From Actinomycetes bacterium (lineage in GTDB: Bacteria > Actinomycetota > Aquicultoria > CAJVYJ01 > JAUVQD01): a stretch of 11,491 nt of DNA. Below are positions 1 through 7,982 of this stretch, one piece after another. The notes under the pieces were generated by a model. That model was not told the origin of the DNA, did not search any database, and saw nothing but the letters and a program-made list of their open reading frames with translations. The first letter of the stretch is position 1; every line of letters starts with the position of its first letter. The stretch is taken from positions 1 through 11,491 of the forward strand of contig JAUVQD010000018.1 of the NCBI GenBank assembly GCA_030598355.1, written 5' to 3'. Both the position numbers and the translations under genes were made by a program.

Positions 1-1
1 A

Positions 2-442
2 GTTTTGGTAAAACATGGTTTCGTAAAAAGCATTAACGAAGCTTTTGAAAGATATTTAGGAAGAAACGGACCGGCCTTTGTTCCAAAGTATGTTTTAGAG
101 GTAACTGAGGTTATTGACTTGATTCATTCTGTTGGCGGTGTCGCTTCGTTAGCTCATCCTGGGGTTGCTGGAGCTTCCGAAGATTTTTTAGCGTGGCTCA
201 AGGAAAAAGGACTTGACGCAGTGGAAGTTTGGCACTCAGACCACACTGATCAGGAAATTGCTCACTACCAAAACTTGGCGACCAAATATGGTTTCCTGGC
301 TACGGGCGGTTCAGATTGTCATGGAGAAGGCAAGAGCCGTGGTTTTGTTCTTGGCTCGATCGACATCCCGGATCGTATTATTCCCCCTCTTTTGGCGCAA
401 GCGCGCCGAGTTGCTCAATCGCGTTCTCTTAAAAAACTTTAA
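2..442 (+). CDS. PHP-domain metal-dependent phosphoesterase, C-terminal part (cut by left edge)
   Basis: The frame is open from base 2, so the gene starts before the window and only about 146 C-terminal residues are visible. Seen: counting from the TTG at base 5, a SLAHPG motif with His51, an EVWHSDH stretch (His77, His80) and a GSDCHG motif (Asp104, His106). These are the metal-binding elements that close the PHP fold. Family knowledge: PHP proteins of the YciV/TrpH type are metal-dependent phosphoesterases; E. coli YciV is a 5'-3' exoribonuclease/nucleotide phosphatase. Which substrate this one uses cannot be read from the fragment. The N-terminal HxH motif expected in the family lies outside the window. 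It ends 36 nt before miaB on the same strand and in the same reading frame, so the two are probably co-transcribed. The family call is firm; the specific activity is not. Confidence 0.85.
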   Translation, partial: VLVKHGFVKSINEAFERYLGRNGPAFVPKYVLEVTEVIDLIHSVGGVASLAHPGVAGASEDFLAWLKEKGLDAVEVWHSDHTDQEIAHYQNLATKYGFLATGGSDCHGEGKSRGFVLGSIDIPDRIIPPLLAQARRVAQSRSLKKL

Positions 443-478
443 AAAGTAGACAGATTAGGTATTCTAAGTACACAAGCG

Positions 479-1798
479 ATGAAAACTTTTGTGCTGAAAA
501 CATTTGGCTGTCAAATGAATAAAGATGACTCTGAAAGAATAACCGGGCTATTGAGGCTTGAGGGTTATAGACCCTGCGAAGACGAGAGCGTCGCCGATCT
601 CTTTATTTACAATACTTGTTGCGTTAGGGAAAGTGCCGATAACCGCTTTTACGGGCAAGCCGCGGCTTTAAAGCAATTAAAAGAGCGACGTCCGGCCTTG
701 ATGATTGCGGTCGGCGGCTGCTTGGCACAAATGGATGGCGATATTGTGTTAAGAAAACTACCTCATGTCGATATTGTGTTCGGCACTCATAATGTGGGAG
801 AGCTGCCAAGCCTCATCAAGGAAGTTGAAAAAGAGCGAAAATCAAGATGTGAAATTAAAACTGCCAGTTCTGATTTTACCGGAGACCTTCCGGCCGAGCG
901 AAAAAGTCGCTGGCGCGCTTGGTTGCCGATAATGGTGGGGTGCGATAACTTTTGCACCTATTGCATTGTGCCTGCCGTGCGAGGTCGGGAAAAAAGCCGA
1001 CCTAAAGAAATACTCATTAATGATTGCCGGGCGCTTGTAGAAGATGGCGTTGAGGAGATAACGCTCTTGGGCCAGAACGTGAATTCGTATGGCCGCGATC
1101 TATACGGGGAGACAAGGTTTGCCGAGTTGCTAACAGAGGCTGCCTCAGTTAAAGGATTAAAGCGTGTACGGTTTACAACTTCTCACCCAAAAGACCTGGA
1201 AGAGGAGATAATTGATATTGTGGCGAGCGAGAAAAGTATCTGCTCGCACTTTCACCTTCCGCTTCAATCCGGCTCGGACTCAATCTTAAAGTTGATGGGG
1301 CGAAAATATAATGCTGCAAGTTATTTGCGATTACTGGAAAGAATAAGAAGTAAAGTTGATGATGTTTCAATAACAACAGATATAATTGTCGGTTTTCCCA
1401 ATGAGACGGAAGAGGATTTTTTGGACACATTGGATGTTGTTAAGACCGCAAAATTTGATCAAGCGTTTACTTTTAAATATTCAGCACGCCCGGGCACCGC
1501 AGCTGCCAACTTTGAAAACAAAATCTCCGAGGAGATTGTTAAAGATCGATTTGACCGTCTTTTGAAAGTTCAGAACCAGAATGCCCTTGAGAGCAATAAA
1601 CGAATGGTGGGGCAAACTGTTCGGGTCTTCATAGAGGGAATGAGCAAGAAAGACACATACCCGCTTGCCGGCCGAACCGACTCAAATAAACTGGTTCACC
1701 TGGACGGTGGCGGAGATTTGATCGGCAAGACAGTTGATGTCCAGATTAAAGAGGCGTTTAGCTGGTTTCTAATCGGTGAAAGGAGAAGCGCCAAATGA
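479..1798 (+). CDS. miaB: tRNA-2-methylthio-N6-dimethylallyladenosine synthase MiaB
   Basis: Radical SAM methylthiotransferase that converts i6A at position 37 of certain tRNAs (those reading UNN codons) to ms2i6A, in the cytoplasm. Seen: 439 residues, the usual family length. The N-terminal UPF0004 domain carries the auxiliary-cluster cysteines Cys11 (in TFGCQMN), Cys47 (in NTCCVRESADNR) and Cys81 (in VGGCLAQ). The radical SAM CxxxCxxC is Cys155, Cys159 and Cys162 (GCDNFCTYC). The family motif LLGQNVNSYG follows, and the C-terminal ~65 residues look like a TRAM RNA-binding domain. Cys48, next to Cys47, is an extra cysteine. The VPAVRG variant (often VPYVRG) and NTCCVRESADN resemble actinobacterial MiaB. 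ATG 479 is chosen because no upstream in-frame ATG, GTG or TTG exists after the preceding stop; its ribosome-binding site is weak. The stop overlaps the next start as ATGA. Confidence 0.97.
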   Translation: MKTFVLKTFGCQMNKDDSERITGLLRLEGYRPCEDESVADLFIYNTCCVRESADNRFYGQAAALKQLKERRPALMIAVGGCLAQMDGDIVLRKLPHVDIVFGTHNVGELPSLIKEVEKERKSRCEIKTASSDFTGDLPAERKSRWRAWLPIMVGCDNFCTYCIVPAVRGREKSRPKEILINDCRALVEDGVEEITLLGQNVNSYGRDLYGETRFAELLTEAASVKGLKRVRFTTSHPKDLEEEIIDIVASEKSICSHFHLPLQSGSDSILKLMGRKYNAASYLRLLERIRSKVDDVSITTDIIVGFPNETEEDFLDTLDVVKTAKFDQAFTFKYSARPGTAAANFENKISEEIVKDRFDRLLKVQNQNALESNKRMVGQTVRVFIEGMSKKDTYPLAGRTDSNKLVHLDGGGDLIGKTVDVQIKEAFSWFLIGERRSAK

Positions 1799-2601
1799 CT
1801 TTAGTAGCTGGGATGATAGCCCCGCATCCACCCGTTTTGATAGAACAGATCGGTGGGCAACAAATACTTGAGGTTACGGAAACGATTAATGCCCTGGAAA
1901 AAATGTCTTCAATTATTGCCGATTTGAAGCCTGATACTTTGATATTCATTTCTCCTCATAGCCAAATTAATGAAGACCGTTTTGCGATCAATATGTCCCC
2001 GCGGTTTAATGGATCATTTGAGAAATTTGGTGCTGGTGACCTGGAGCTGGTAATTGAAAACGACCGTGAAACATCTGAAGAAATATGTCAGTCATGCGCA
2101 AGGCTTGATCTACCGGTATTGTCGACTGAAGGAGCGAATGCCGATAACCTTGATTGGGGAGTCCTTGTTCCTTATTGGTTTATCGGCCAAGGCCTGCCTA
2201 TCGTGTCGCTATCAATTTCGAATCTTGCAAACGAAGAACATTTTCGTCTCGGCCAGGCTATATATGCTGCGGCTTCAGAAAGTGAAAAGAATCTAGTTTT
2301 TGTAGCTAGCGGGGATTTATCCCACAGGCTAACACATGAAGGTCCCTATGGCTTTTCCGCCCTTGGCTCCGTATTCGATGAAAAGGTCAAAGAAATTGTC
2401 GCCAGTGGCCGGTTAAGCGAACTTCTCAATATTGATAACTCGCTTTCTGTTCCGGCCGGGGAGTGCGGTTTAAGGTCGTTCGTGACTTTAGCCGGCCTGC
2501 TCTCTAAGTGTGAGGTTGAGTCCGACATATTATCTTACGAAGGACCATTTGGTATTGGCTATTTAGTCGCGTCATTGATGGTAAAGGGGAAGAGCGGATA
2601 A
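1795..2601 (+). CDS. MEMO/LigB-like protein (AmmeMemoRadiSam system, class III extradiol dioxygenase fold)
   Basis: 268-residue protein of the MEMO / class III extradiol dioxygenase subunit B (LigB) superfamily. Seen: an N-terminal APHPPVLI motif (His11), SPHS (His55), the SGDLSH motif (Asp174, His177) and PAGECG (Cys224). These match the positions where the family binds a metal ion. Family knowledge: LigB enzymes cleave catechol rings with Fe(II), while MEMO-type members have a Cys ligand and no agreed bacterial reaction. In many prokaryotes they occur with an AMMECR1 protein and a radical SAM protein. Here the AMMECR1 gene starts on the very next base, but no dedicated radical SAM partner lies in the window; only MiaB is nearby. 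Start: ATG 1795 overlaps the miaB stop by 4 nt and has AGGAG at 1781-1785, 9 nt upstream. Family assignment is confident; function is unknown. An aromatic ring-cleaving dioxygenase is less likely given the AMMECR1 neighbour. Confidence 0.88.
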   Translation: MTLVAGMIAPHPPVLIEQIGGQQILEVTETINALEKMSSIIADLKPDTLIFISPHSQINEDRFAINMSPRFNGSFEKFGAGDLELVIENDRETSEEICQSCARLDLPVLSTEGANADNLDWGVLVPYWFIGQGLPIVSLSISNLANEEHFRLGQAIYAAASESEKNLVFVASGDLSHRLTHEGPYGFSALGSVFDEKVKEIVASGRLSELLNIDNSLSVPAGECGLRSFVTLAGLLSKCEVESDILSYEGPFGIGYLVASLMVKGKSG

Positions 2602-3114
2602 ATGTCTGCTGAAGTAGAGCTAGCCAAGATGACGGTATCGCGATATCTCGAAGACGGAAAACTTCCGGGAATCCCGAAAAACTTGCCACCTGAATTGAAG
2701 AAGAAAGCGGCAGTTTTTGTTTGCATTAAGAAAGAGGGGCGATTGAGGGGTTGTGTCGGCACTTATGAGCCCCAGTATTCTTCGGTTGCCGAAGAAATCA
2801 TGCAAAATGCGCTTCGCTCGGCCATATCTGATCCGAGATTTGCTTCACTTACTGTAGATGAGTTTTCAGACCTTACTTTCTCGGTTGATGTCCTGGGCTC
2901 AGTTGAGCTAGTTCAGGATTTGAGTGAGTTGGACTCTAAGAAATATGGGGTACTAGTGCGCGTAGGCGAAAGGCGGGGCTTGCTCCTGCCCGATCTTGAA
3001 GGCGTCGATACCGTTTCAGAGCAAATCTCTATAGCAAAACAAAAAGGCGGAATAGCACCCGAGGAGATTTGTGAAATATATCGCTTCCTCGTGAAGAGAT
3101 ATAGCGAGAAATGA
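2602..3114 (+). CDS. AMMECR1-domain protein (AmmeMemoRadiSam system)
   Basis: 170-residue stand-alone AMMECR1-domain protein. Seen: the hallmark LRGCVGT at residues 48-54, with Cys51, followed by the alternating region containing RSAISDPRF (72-80), and a later GLLLPDLEGVDTVSEQ stretch (126-141), both typical of the family. No signal peptide or membrane segment is apparent, so it should be cytoplasmic. Family knowledge: AMMECR1 proteins occur from archaea to humans; the biochemical activity is not established. The gene begins on the base after the MEMO-like stop codon (TAA-ATG with no gap), with a purine-rich AAAGGGGA at 2583-2590 upstream. It ends in a 4-nt ATGA overlap with miaA. In some bacteria the LigB-like and AMMECR1 domains are fused in one polypeptide, which fits the zero spacing here. 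Family call is strong; role is unknown. Confidence 0.93.
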   Translation: MSAEVELAKMTVSRYLEDGKLPGIPKNLPPELKKKAAVFVCIKKEGRLRGCVGTYEPQYSSVAEEIMQNALRSAISDPRFASLTVDEFSDLTFSVDVLGSVELVQDLSELDSKKYGVLVRVGERRGLLLPDLEGVDTVSEQISIAKQKGGIAPEEICEIYRFLVKRYSEK

Positions 3115-4061
3115 AAGACGATTCAGAAAATATATTAGTGATCACGGGGCCGACGGCTACCGGCAAGTCAGAGATTGCCGCTAGGCTCGCTGCGTCTTTA
3201 GACGGGGAGGTCTTATCGGCTGACTCAATGCAGGTTTATGAAGGAATGGATATTGGCACGGCGAAACCAACAAAGGAATTGTTGAAGCTGGCACCGCATC
3301 ATTTGATCGGGTTCGTTAAGCCAAGTGATGATTTTAGCGTGGCAAAATACCAAAAGAAAGCCAGGGCTCTTGTTGCTGATATCCTGAGGCGCCGGCGGTT
3401 GCCGATTGTTGCGGGAGGGTCAGGGCTGTATGTTCGAGCCATAATTGACCCGGTTGATTTTCCGACAAGAGATCCGGAATCAGACCAAAGATTGAAACTC
3501 GAGAAGCTGGCTGAGATAAGTCCGGAATCTCTATTTGAAATGCTGAAAGAAGTTGATCCTCAAGGCGCAGTGGATATTGACAAGAAAAATACAAGACGGA
3601 TCGTGCGCGCAATAGAAGCTGTGCTCGTGAGTGGCGAAGACTTTAGAACTCGATCTGAGCGCTGGAAGAAAAGAGAAGCAATATTTAATGTTTTGATAGT
3701 GGGGCTGAGAATGTGTAGAGAGCGGCTAGTTCGGCAGATTAATGAGCGCGTTGATGACATGGTAAAAGCCGGGCTTGAGGGCGAAGTCCGGGCGCTCTAT
3801 GACAGAAGCTTGGGGATATCGAGAACCGCCCGTCAAGCGTTAGGCTACAAAGAATTTATTGATTATTTTGAGGGGCGTGTTTCTTACGAAGAGGCCATTG
3901 AGTTAATAAAGATAAGAACAAGGCAGTTCGCCAAGCGTCAAATGACCTGGTTTAAGGCTGACCCTCGTGTTGTCTGGTTCGAAGTTGACGGTCAAAAACC
4001 TAGTCGCATTATCGAAGGAATAGTCGAGCGTATACATGCTAAAGGATTTATAGTAAGTTGA
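3111..4061 (+). CDS. miaA: tRNA dimethylallyltransferase MiaA
   Basis: Transfers a dimethylallyl group from DMAPP to N6 of A37 in tRNAs reading UNN codons, giving i6A, the substrate of MiaB. Seen: 316 residues, normal length. P-loop GPTATGKS at residues 13-20; SADSMQVYEGMDIGTAKPT from about residue 36, with the catalytic-region Asp38 and the family DSxQVY motif; GGSGLY at 102-107; ALGYKEF; and the C-terminal TRQFAKRQMTWFK signature. All are diagnostic of MiaA. ATG 3111 overlaps the AMMECR1 stop as ATGA, so translation is probably coupled; no strong separate ribosome-binding site is visible. The dapF gene starts 7 nt after its stop. With miaB at the head of the same gene chain, the full ms2i6A37 pathway is encoded here. 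Little doubt about identity. Confidence 0.97.
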   Translation: MKDDSENILVITGPTATGKSEIAARLAASLDGEVLSADSMQVYEGMDIGTAKPTKELLKLAPHHLIGFVKPSDDFSVAKYQKKARALVADILRRRRLPIVAGGSGLYVRAIIDPVDFPTRDPESDQRLKLEKLAEISPESLFEMLKEVDPQGAVDIDKKNTRRIVRAIEAVLVSGEDFRTRSERWKKREAIFNVLIVGLRMCRERLVRQINERVDDMVKAGLEGEVRALYDRSLGISRTARQALGYKEFIDYFEGRVSYEEAIELIKIRTRQFAKRQMTWFKADPRVVWFEVDGQKPSRIIEGIVERIHAKGFIVS

Positions 4062-4068
4062 ATAGCTA

Positions 4069-4944
4069 ATGAAACTGACAAACTTTACGAAATCTCATGG
4101 CCTTGGAAATGATTTTATCATTATTGAGGATCTCAATGATGAGCTGCGAATAGATGCCGGCATCACGAAAGCGCTTTGCGCTCGACATTTCGGTATTGGG
4201 GCCGACGGTCTCATGATTATTAAGAATTCTGAGATTGCCGACTATTTAATGGATTTTCGGAATGCTGATGGCTCACAAGCTCAAATGTGCGGCAACGGTA
4301 TCCGGGTTTTTGCCAAATATATCTATGAAAACCTGCTTGCCAAGCGTAAGCTGACAATTGAAACCGGAGCCGGGCTCAAAAAGATTGAAATAATCAATAA
4401 AGACGGACTCGTGGAAAAAGTTGTGGTAGATATGGGTGAGCCAGCCTTAAGATGCCGCGAGATTCCAGTTGTCGCGAAAACAGATAACTTTATCGACAAT
4501 CTTCTGGTAGCTGACAAATTTACAACAAAAGCGACTTGTGTCTCGATGGGTAATCCCCATTGTGTTATTTTTGTCAAAGACATAAAAGATATTGACGTCA
4601 AGGCAGTCGGTTCGGTCGTTGAGTCGCTCGATATGTTTCCAGAGAAAACAAACGTATCTTTCGTTGAGGTGGTCTCAGAGAAGAAATTGCGTATTCGCGT
4701 GTGGGAAAGGGGCGTTGGGGAAACCTTGGCCTGCGGTACAGGGGCTTGCGCGTCACTTGTAGCCGCTAATCTCAATAAATTGACTTCTAAGCGAGCTGAG
4801 GTTGATCTTCCCGGAGGTCAATTATTAGTGGAGTGGCTAGACGACAACCGGGTGATTTTGACGGGCGGCGCCAAGAAAGTGTTTGCGGGACAAGTAGATT
4901 TAGATTACTGGAAGAATAAGGAGAGAGAGATTGAGTACAGCTAA
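4069..4944 (+). CDS. dapF: diaminopimelate epimerase DapF
   Basis: PLP-independent racemase that converts LL-diaminopimelate to meso-diaminopimelate, the precursor of lysine and of meso-DAP peptidoglycan. Seen: 291 residues. The two catalytic cysteines are present: Cys74 in [13 protein letters not shown] and Cys222 in [10 protein letters not shown]. The N-terminal [11 protein letters not shown] and the central MGNPHCVIF (from residue 160) are also family hallmarks, as is the FRNADGSQA substrate-binding stretch before Cys74. ATG 4069 lies 7 nt after the miaA stop; no clear Shine-Dalgarno is seen, so re-initiation by ribosomes leaving miaA is likely. Its 3' end overlaps the dapL start by 14 nt. 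The substrate LL-DAP is the product of the next gene, so the pair forms a two-step pathway module. Identity is secure. Confidence 0.97.
   Translation: MKLTNFTKSHGLGNDFIIIEDLNDELRIDAGITKALCARHFGIGADGLMIIKNSEIADYLMDFRNADGSQAQMCGNGIRVFAKYIYENLLAKRKLTIETGAGLKKIEIINKDGLVEKVVVDMGEPALRCREIPVVAKTDNFIDNLLVADKFTTKATCVSMGNPHCVIFVKDIKDIDVKAVGSVVESLDMFPEKTNVSFVEVVSEKKLRIRVWERGVGETLACGTGACASLVAANLNKLTSKRAEVDLPGGQLLVEWLDDNRVILTGGAKKVFAGQVDLDYWKNKEREIEYS
4918..4925 (+). promoter_or_regulatory. ribosome binding site deciding the dapL TTG start
   Basis: AAGGAGAG lies inside the 3' end of dapF, about 7 nt before TTG 4931. No ATG or GTG at this point matches the DapL family N-terminus, so this site is the main evidence for the TTG start. 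Confidence 0.7.
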
Positions 4945-6088
4945 GAGAATTGAGAATTTACCACCCTACCTATTTGCTGAGATTGATCGAAAAATAGCAG
5001 CAAAACGCGCAGAGGGGGTAGATGTTATCAGTTTGGGGATCGGTGATCCGATAGAGCCGACGCCGCCGCATATTATCGATGTCTTGATAAAAGAAGCTAG
5101 CAATCCGGAAAACCACCGGTATCCCTCTTATTATGGACTGCCTTCTTTCCGCCAGGCAATATCTGACTGGTACAAAAGGCGGTTTAATCTAAGCTTTGAC
5201 CCGGAAACCCAGATTTTGCCTTTAATCGGGTCAAAAGAGGGCGTGGCCCACATTAGTGTGGCCTATGTTGATCCCGGAGACATTGTTCTTGTACCCGATC
5301 CCGGATACCCGGTATACAATTCGGGCACCATATTAGCCGGAGGAAAAAGTTACTTCATGCCGCTTTTAGCTGAAAATAACTTTCTGCCGGATCTTGACGC
5401 TATTCCTGAAGACGTCGCTAAACGCGCAAAATTAATGTTCCTTAATTATCCAAATAATCCAACCGGTGCCGCAGCGGGCCCTGGTTTTTTTGAAAAAGTT
5501 GTCAGCTTTGCCAAGAAATATGAAATATTAGTGGCTCACGATTTTCCATATTCAGAAATAACTTATGACGGGTATGAAGCGCCGAGTTTTTTATCCACCC
5601 CTGGCGCAGTCGATGTCGGGGTTGAGTTTCATTCTTTATCCAAAACATACAACATGACTGGTTGGCGAATCGGATGGGTTCTCGGAAATGCTGAGGCTAT
5701 CGAGGCGCTGAGCCGGGTTAAGTCAAACATTGATTCAGGGATATTTAACGCTATTCAAAAAGCTGGAATAGTAGCGCTTGAAGGGCCGCAAAGTTGCGTC
5801 AAGGATATGTGCGATATCTATGCTAGGCGTCGAAGCATAGTAATAAGCGCATTCGAGAAGATGGGCTTAGAGGTCACGCCTTGTACGGGCACAATCTTTG
5901 TCTGGGCCAAGGTTCCTCCGGGACACACATCGGCTAGTTTTGCTGAACTGGTTTTGGATAAAGCCGGGGTTGTTATTTCTCCCGGCGCCGCATACGGACC
6001 TTCCGGAGAAGGCTACATTCGGGTCACGCTAGCAGTTCGGGACGATGAGCTTAAAGCTGCGCTAGATAGGATGGCGTCCACGATATAG
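4931..6088 (+). CDS. dapL: LL-diaminopimelate aminotransferase (DapL type)
   Basis: PLP-dependent class I/II aminotransferase that makes LL-diaminopimelate directly from tetrahydrodipicolinate and glutamate, bypassing the acylated intermediates. Seen: 385 residues. The N-terminal [16 protein letters not shown], the GIGDP motif, NYPNNPTGA (172-180), HDFPYSEI (Asp204, Tyr207), the PLP lysine in [15 protein letters not shown] (Lys238), and GYIRV (Arg364, carboxylate binding). The N-terminal signature and the [15 protein letters not shown] block are close to known DapL proteins. The start is a TTG at 4931 with AAGGAGAG at 4918-4925, good spacing, and the family N-terminus begins right there. The frame overlaps dapF by 14 nt, so translation is likely coupled. 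Adjacency to dapF, which uses its product, strongly supports DapL over a general aspartate aminotransferase. Substrate specificity remains inferred. Confidence 0.92.
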   Translation: MSTAKRIENLPPYLFAEIDRKIAAKRAEGVDVISLGIGDPIEPTPPHIIDVLIKEASNPENHRYPSYYGLPSFRQAISDWYKRRFNLSFDPETQILPLIGSKEGVAHISVAYVDPGDIVLVPDPGYPVYNSGTILAGGKSYFMPLLAENNFLPDLDAIPEDVAKRAKLMFLNYPNNPTGAAAGPGFFEKVVSFAKKYEILVAHDFPYSEITYDGYEAPSFLSTPGAVDVGVEFHSLSKTYNMTGWRIGWVLGNAEAIEALSRVKSNIDSGIFNAIQKAGIVALEGPQSCVKDMCDIYARRRSIVISAFEKMGLEVTPCTGTIFVWAKVPPGHTSASFAELVLDKAGVVISPGAAYGPSGEGYIRVTLAVRDDELKAALDRMASTI

Positions 6089-6111
6089 AATCTAGAGAGG
6101 GAAGAGCCCGG

Positions 6112-7359
6112 GCGAAAGAAAAGGCGATCCTGGTAGCGCTACGGCTACCGGAGAGAAGCGAAGCTCAAGTTGAATCTTCCCTTGACGAGCTCGAAGAGCT
6201 TGCGAAAACTGCGGGTGCGGAAATCGTTTCCAGGTCTCAACAGCCGAAGCCTAAGCCTCATCCTAAATATTTTATAGGCAAGGGGAAAGTTGAGGAGCTT
6301 TCTCGTCTAGCGTCACAAACACGAGCGGACACATTAATATTTGATGATGAACTCTCGCCTTCACAACTGCTCAACCTGGAAGAGAGCGTCGGGTGCAAAA
6401 TCATTGATCGTACAAGTCTTATACTTGATATATTTGCCCAACACGCTCACTCATTGGTGGGAAAAAAACAGGTTGAATTAGCACAACTAAATTACAATTT
6501 GCCTAGACTCAAAGGGCTTGGTATTCAACTGTCAAGGCTGGGCGGTGGAATAGGGACGCGCGGGCCGGGAGAGACAAAACTTGAAACAGACCGGAGAAGA
6601 TTGCGGCGTCGCATCCAGAAAGTCACAAAAGAGCTTGCGTCATTGGCGAAAACACGGAAGACCCAAGGAAGCCGAAGAGAAAAAGATGGCGTTTTTTCAA
6701 TCGCGCTAGTTGGCTATACGAATGTTGGCAAGTCTACGCTACTCAATAAGCTGACAGAAGCTGATGTCTATGTGGCAGATAAACTTTTTGCGACACTTGA
6801 CTCGACAACCAGAAAGCTGGTTTTGCCGAGCAATATTGCGGTAGTTATAACGGACACGGTTGGTTTTATTAATAGATTGCCTCACGAGCTAGTGGCGGCA
6901 TTTAAATCAACACTTGAAGAAGTTGCCTCGGCCGATCTTTTGCTGCATGTAATAGATGTCTCCGATGGCGACACGCCGACTAGGCTGAATGCCGTTAATA
7001 CCATTTTGAAAGAAATCGGGGCTTCCGATATAGAGCGTTTACATGTATACAACAAGGCCGACCTTCTGGAAGAAGATCAAAAAGTTGGCCTAAAGAGCTC
7101 GCAAGACGAAATCACAATTTCAAGTTTTAAAAGGGAAGACCTTGAAGATCTTGCGCGCGCGATTGATGAACGGGTCAAGAAAGGCTTTATTCAGGTAAGA
7201 GTAAAAATACCCTATGACCAGGGAGCATTAAGACAATGGCTATATAGCCAAGGAGCTCTCATTAGCGAAGAACACATGGATGATGGTTCAATGATCGAGC
7301 TTCGACTCAAGCGGAAAGAGATTTCCAGAATAGAGGAATATCGCGTGCAAAACAGCTAA
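6112..7359 (+). CDS. hflX: GTPase HflX (ribosome-associated; start codon unclear)
   Basis: Ribosome-binding GTPase that splits or rescues stalled 70S ribosomes under stress. Seen: the N-terminal HflX domain is intact upstream of the first ordinary start, with [23 protein letters not shown] and [12 protein letters not shown]. Then follow [13 protein letters not shown], the glycine-rich [20 protein letters not shown]-loop [21 protein letters not shown] and NKAD. The frame is open from 6070 to the TAA at 7357-7359, but holds no ATG, GTG or TTG before TTG 6454. Starting at 6454 would delete about 110 conserved residues. Candidate real starts are GCG 6112 (one transition from GTG, behind purine-rich 6094-6106; about 415 aa) or CTG 6130 (5 nt after AAAAGG; 409 aa). 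Family alignment favours coding at least from about 6121, so 6112 is given as the outer estimate. The gene follows dapL by about 23-41 nt. [10 protein letters not shown] replaces the usual RARTxEGKLQ. Identity is certain; the 5' end is not. Confidence 0.88.
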   Translation, partial: AKEKAILVALRLPERSEAQVESSLDELEELAKTAGAEIVSRSQQPKPKPHPKYFIGKGKVEELSRLASQTRADTLIFDDELSPSQLLNLEESVGCKIIDRTSLILDIFAQHAHSLVGKKQVELAQLNYNLPRLKGLGIQLSRLGGGIGTRGPGETKLETDRRRLRRRIQKVTKELASLAKTRKTQGSRREKDGVFSIALVGYTNVGKSTLLNKLTEADVYVADKLFATLDSTTRKLVLPSNIAVVITDTVGFINRLPHELVAAFKSTLEEVASADLLLHVIDVSDGDTPTRLNAVNTILKEIGASDIERLHVYNKADLLEEDQKVGLKSSQDEITISSFKREDLEDLARAIDERVKKGFIQVRVKIPYDQGALRQWLYSQGALISEEHMDDGSMIELRLKRKEISRIEEYRVQNS

Positions 7360-7362
7360 TCC

Positions 7363-7968
7363 TCAGATGCGCCTTAGGAGCCCCACGACTTTACCGATGA
7401 TGGTCGCGTCTGAAGAATAGATTGGACTAAAAGCCGGATTCGCGGGCTCAAGGCGTATTCTATCTTTTTCTAAGTAAAAACGTTTAACAGTGGCATCATT
7501 TTCAAGAAGCGCAACTACAATCTCTCCGTTTTCTGCGGTTTTCTGGCTCCGGACCATGACGATATCTCCATCTAAAATCCCATCGTTGATCATGCTTTCC
7601 CCTTTAACGGCAAGAGCAAAAGAGGGGGTCGAGCCCAGGTTCTTTCCCCAGCCGATATGATCAACTATGTTTTCCGTTGCCAACAAGGGTTGCCCGGCCG
7701 CGACTTCTCCGATTAAAGGAATTGAAAGTGAATCATCGGTCGTCTCCCTGGCCAAATTAGAAAGTAAAAGGGCACGCGGCTTGGTCGGGTCTCTTTTTAT
7801 GAACCCCTTTCTCTCAAGCGCCGTTAGATGTGAGTGGACAGTCGAGCTCGACGAGAGACCAATTTCAGCCCCGATCTCGCGCACGCTGGGAGGATAGCCT
7901 TTAGATTTCACTTCTTTAACCAAGAAATCGTATATCTGCTGTTGTCGTTGAGTCAGATTCTTAGACAT
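7363..7968 (-). CDS. lexA: SOS response repressor LexA
   Basis: Transcriptional repressor of the DNA-damage response, inactivated by RecA-stimulated self-cleavage. Seen: 201 residues from the chosen start. N-terminal winged helix-turn-helix (SVREIGAEIGLSSSSTVHSHLTALERKGF split over residues 28-56); cleavage site Ala91-Gly92 in EVAAGQP; catalytic Ser125 (KGESM) and Lys162 (ATVKRF), 37 residues apart as in characterised LexA. Start: the frame extends to a GTG at 7987-7989, but AAGGAGA (7975-7982) stands 7 nt before ATG 7966-7968, which also matches the family N-terminus MSKNLTQRQ. The gene is convergent with hflX, with only 3 nt between stop codons. A LexA box overlaps its promoter, so it should repress itself. 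Very secure. Confidence 0.97.
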   Translation of the reverse strand: MSKNLTQRQQQIYDFLVKEVKSKGYPPSVREIGAEIGLSSSSTVHSHLTALERKGFIKRDPTKPRALLLSNLARETTDDSLSIPLIGEVAAGQPLLATENIVDHIGWGKNLGSTPSFALAVKGESMINDGILDGDIVMVRSQKTAENGEIVVALLENDATVKRFYLEKDRIRLEPANPAFSPIYSSDATIIGKVVGLLRRI

Positions 7969-7974
7969 TCGCAT

Positions 7975-7982
7975 TCTCCTTT
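7975..7982 (-). promoter_or_regulatory. ribosome binding site selecting the lexA ATG start
   Basis: On the - strand this reads AAAGGAGA, 6-7 nt before the ATG at 7966-7968. It lies inside the longer frame that begins at GTG 7989, which argues against that longer start. Confidence 0.75.

Noticed and set aside
443..478. Possible promoter before miaB (TATTCT-like hexamer at 459-464).
   Set aside because: No -35 at workable spacing; the 36-nt gap is better explained by operon read-through from the PHP gene.
4323..4775. 150-codon open frame on the - strand inside dapF.
   Set aside because: It lies wholly opposite conserved dapF sequence, including a catalytic cysteine block, and its translation resembles no recognised protein.
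6067..6090. Programmed frameshift fusing dapL to hflX to explain the missing hflX start.
   Set aside because: No slippery heptamer or stimulatory structure is visible in the only window (6070-6085) where a shift could work, and dapL ends at its normal family length.
7357..7381. TCCT...AGGA inverted repeat at the hflX-lexA junction as a bidirectional terminator.
   Set aside because: The stem is only about 4 bp and no T-tract follows on either strand.
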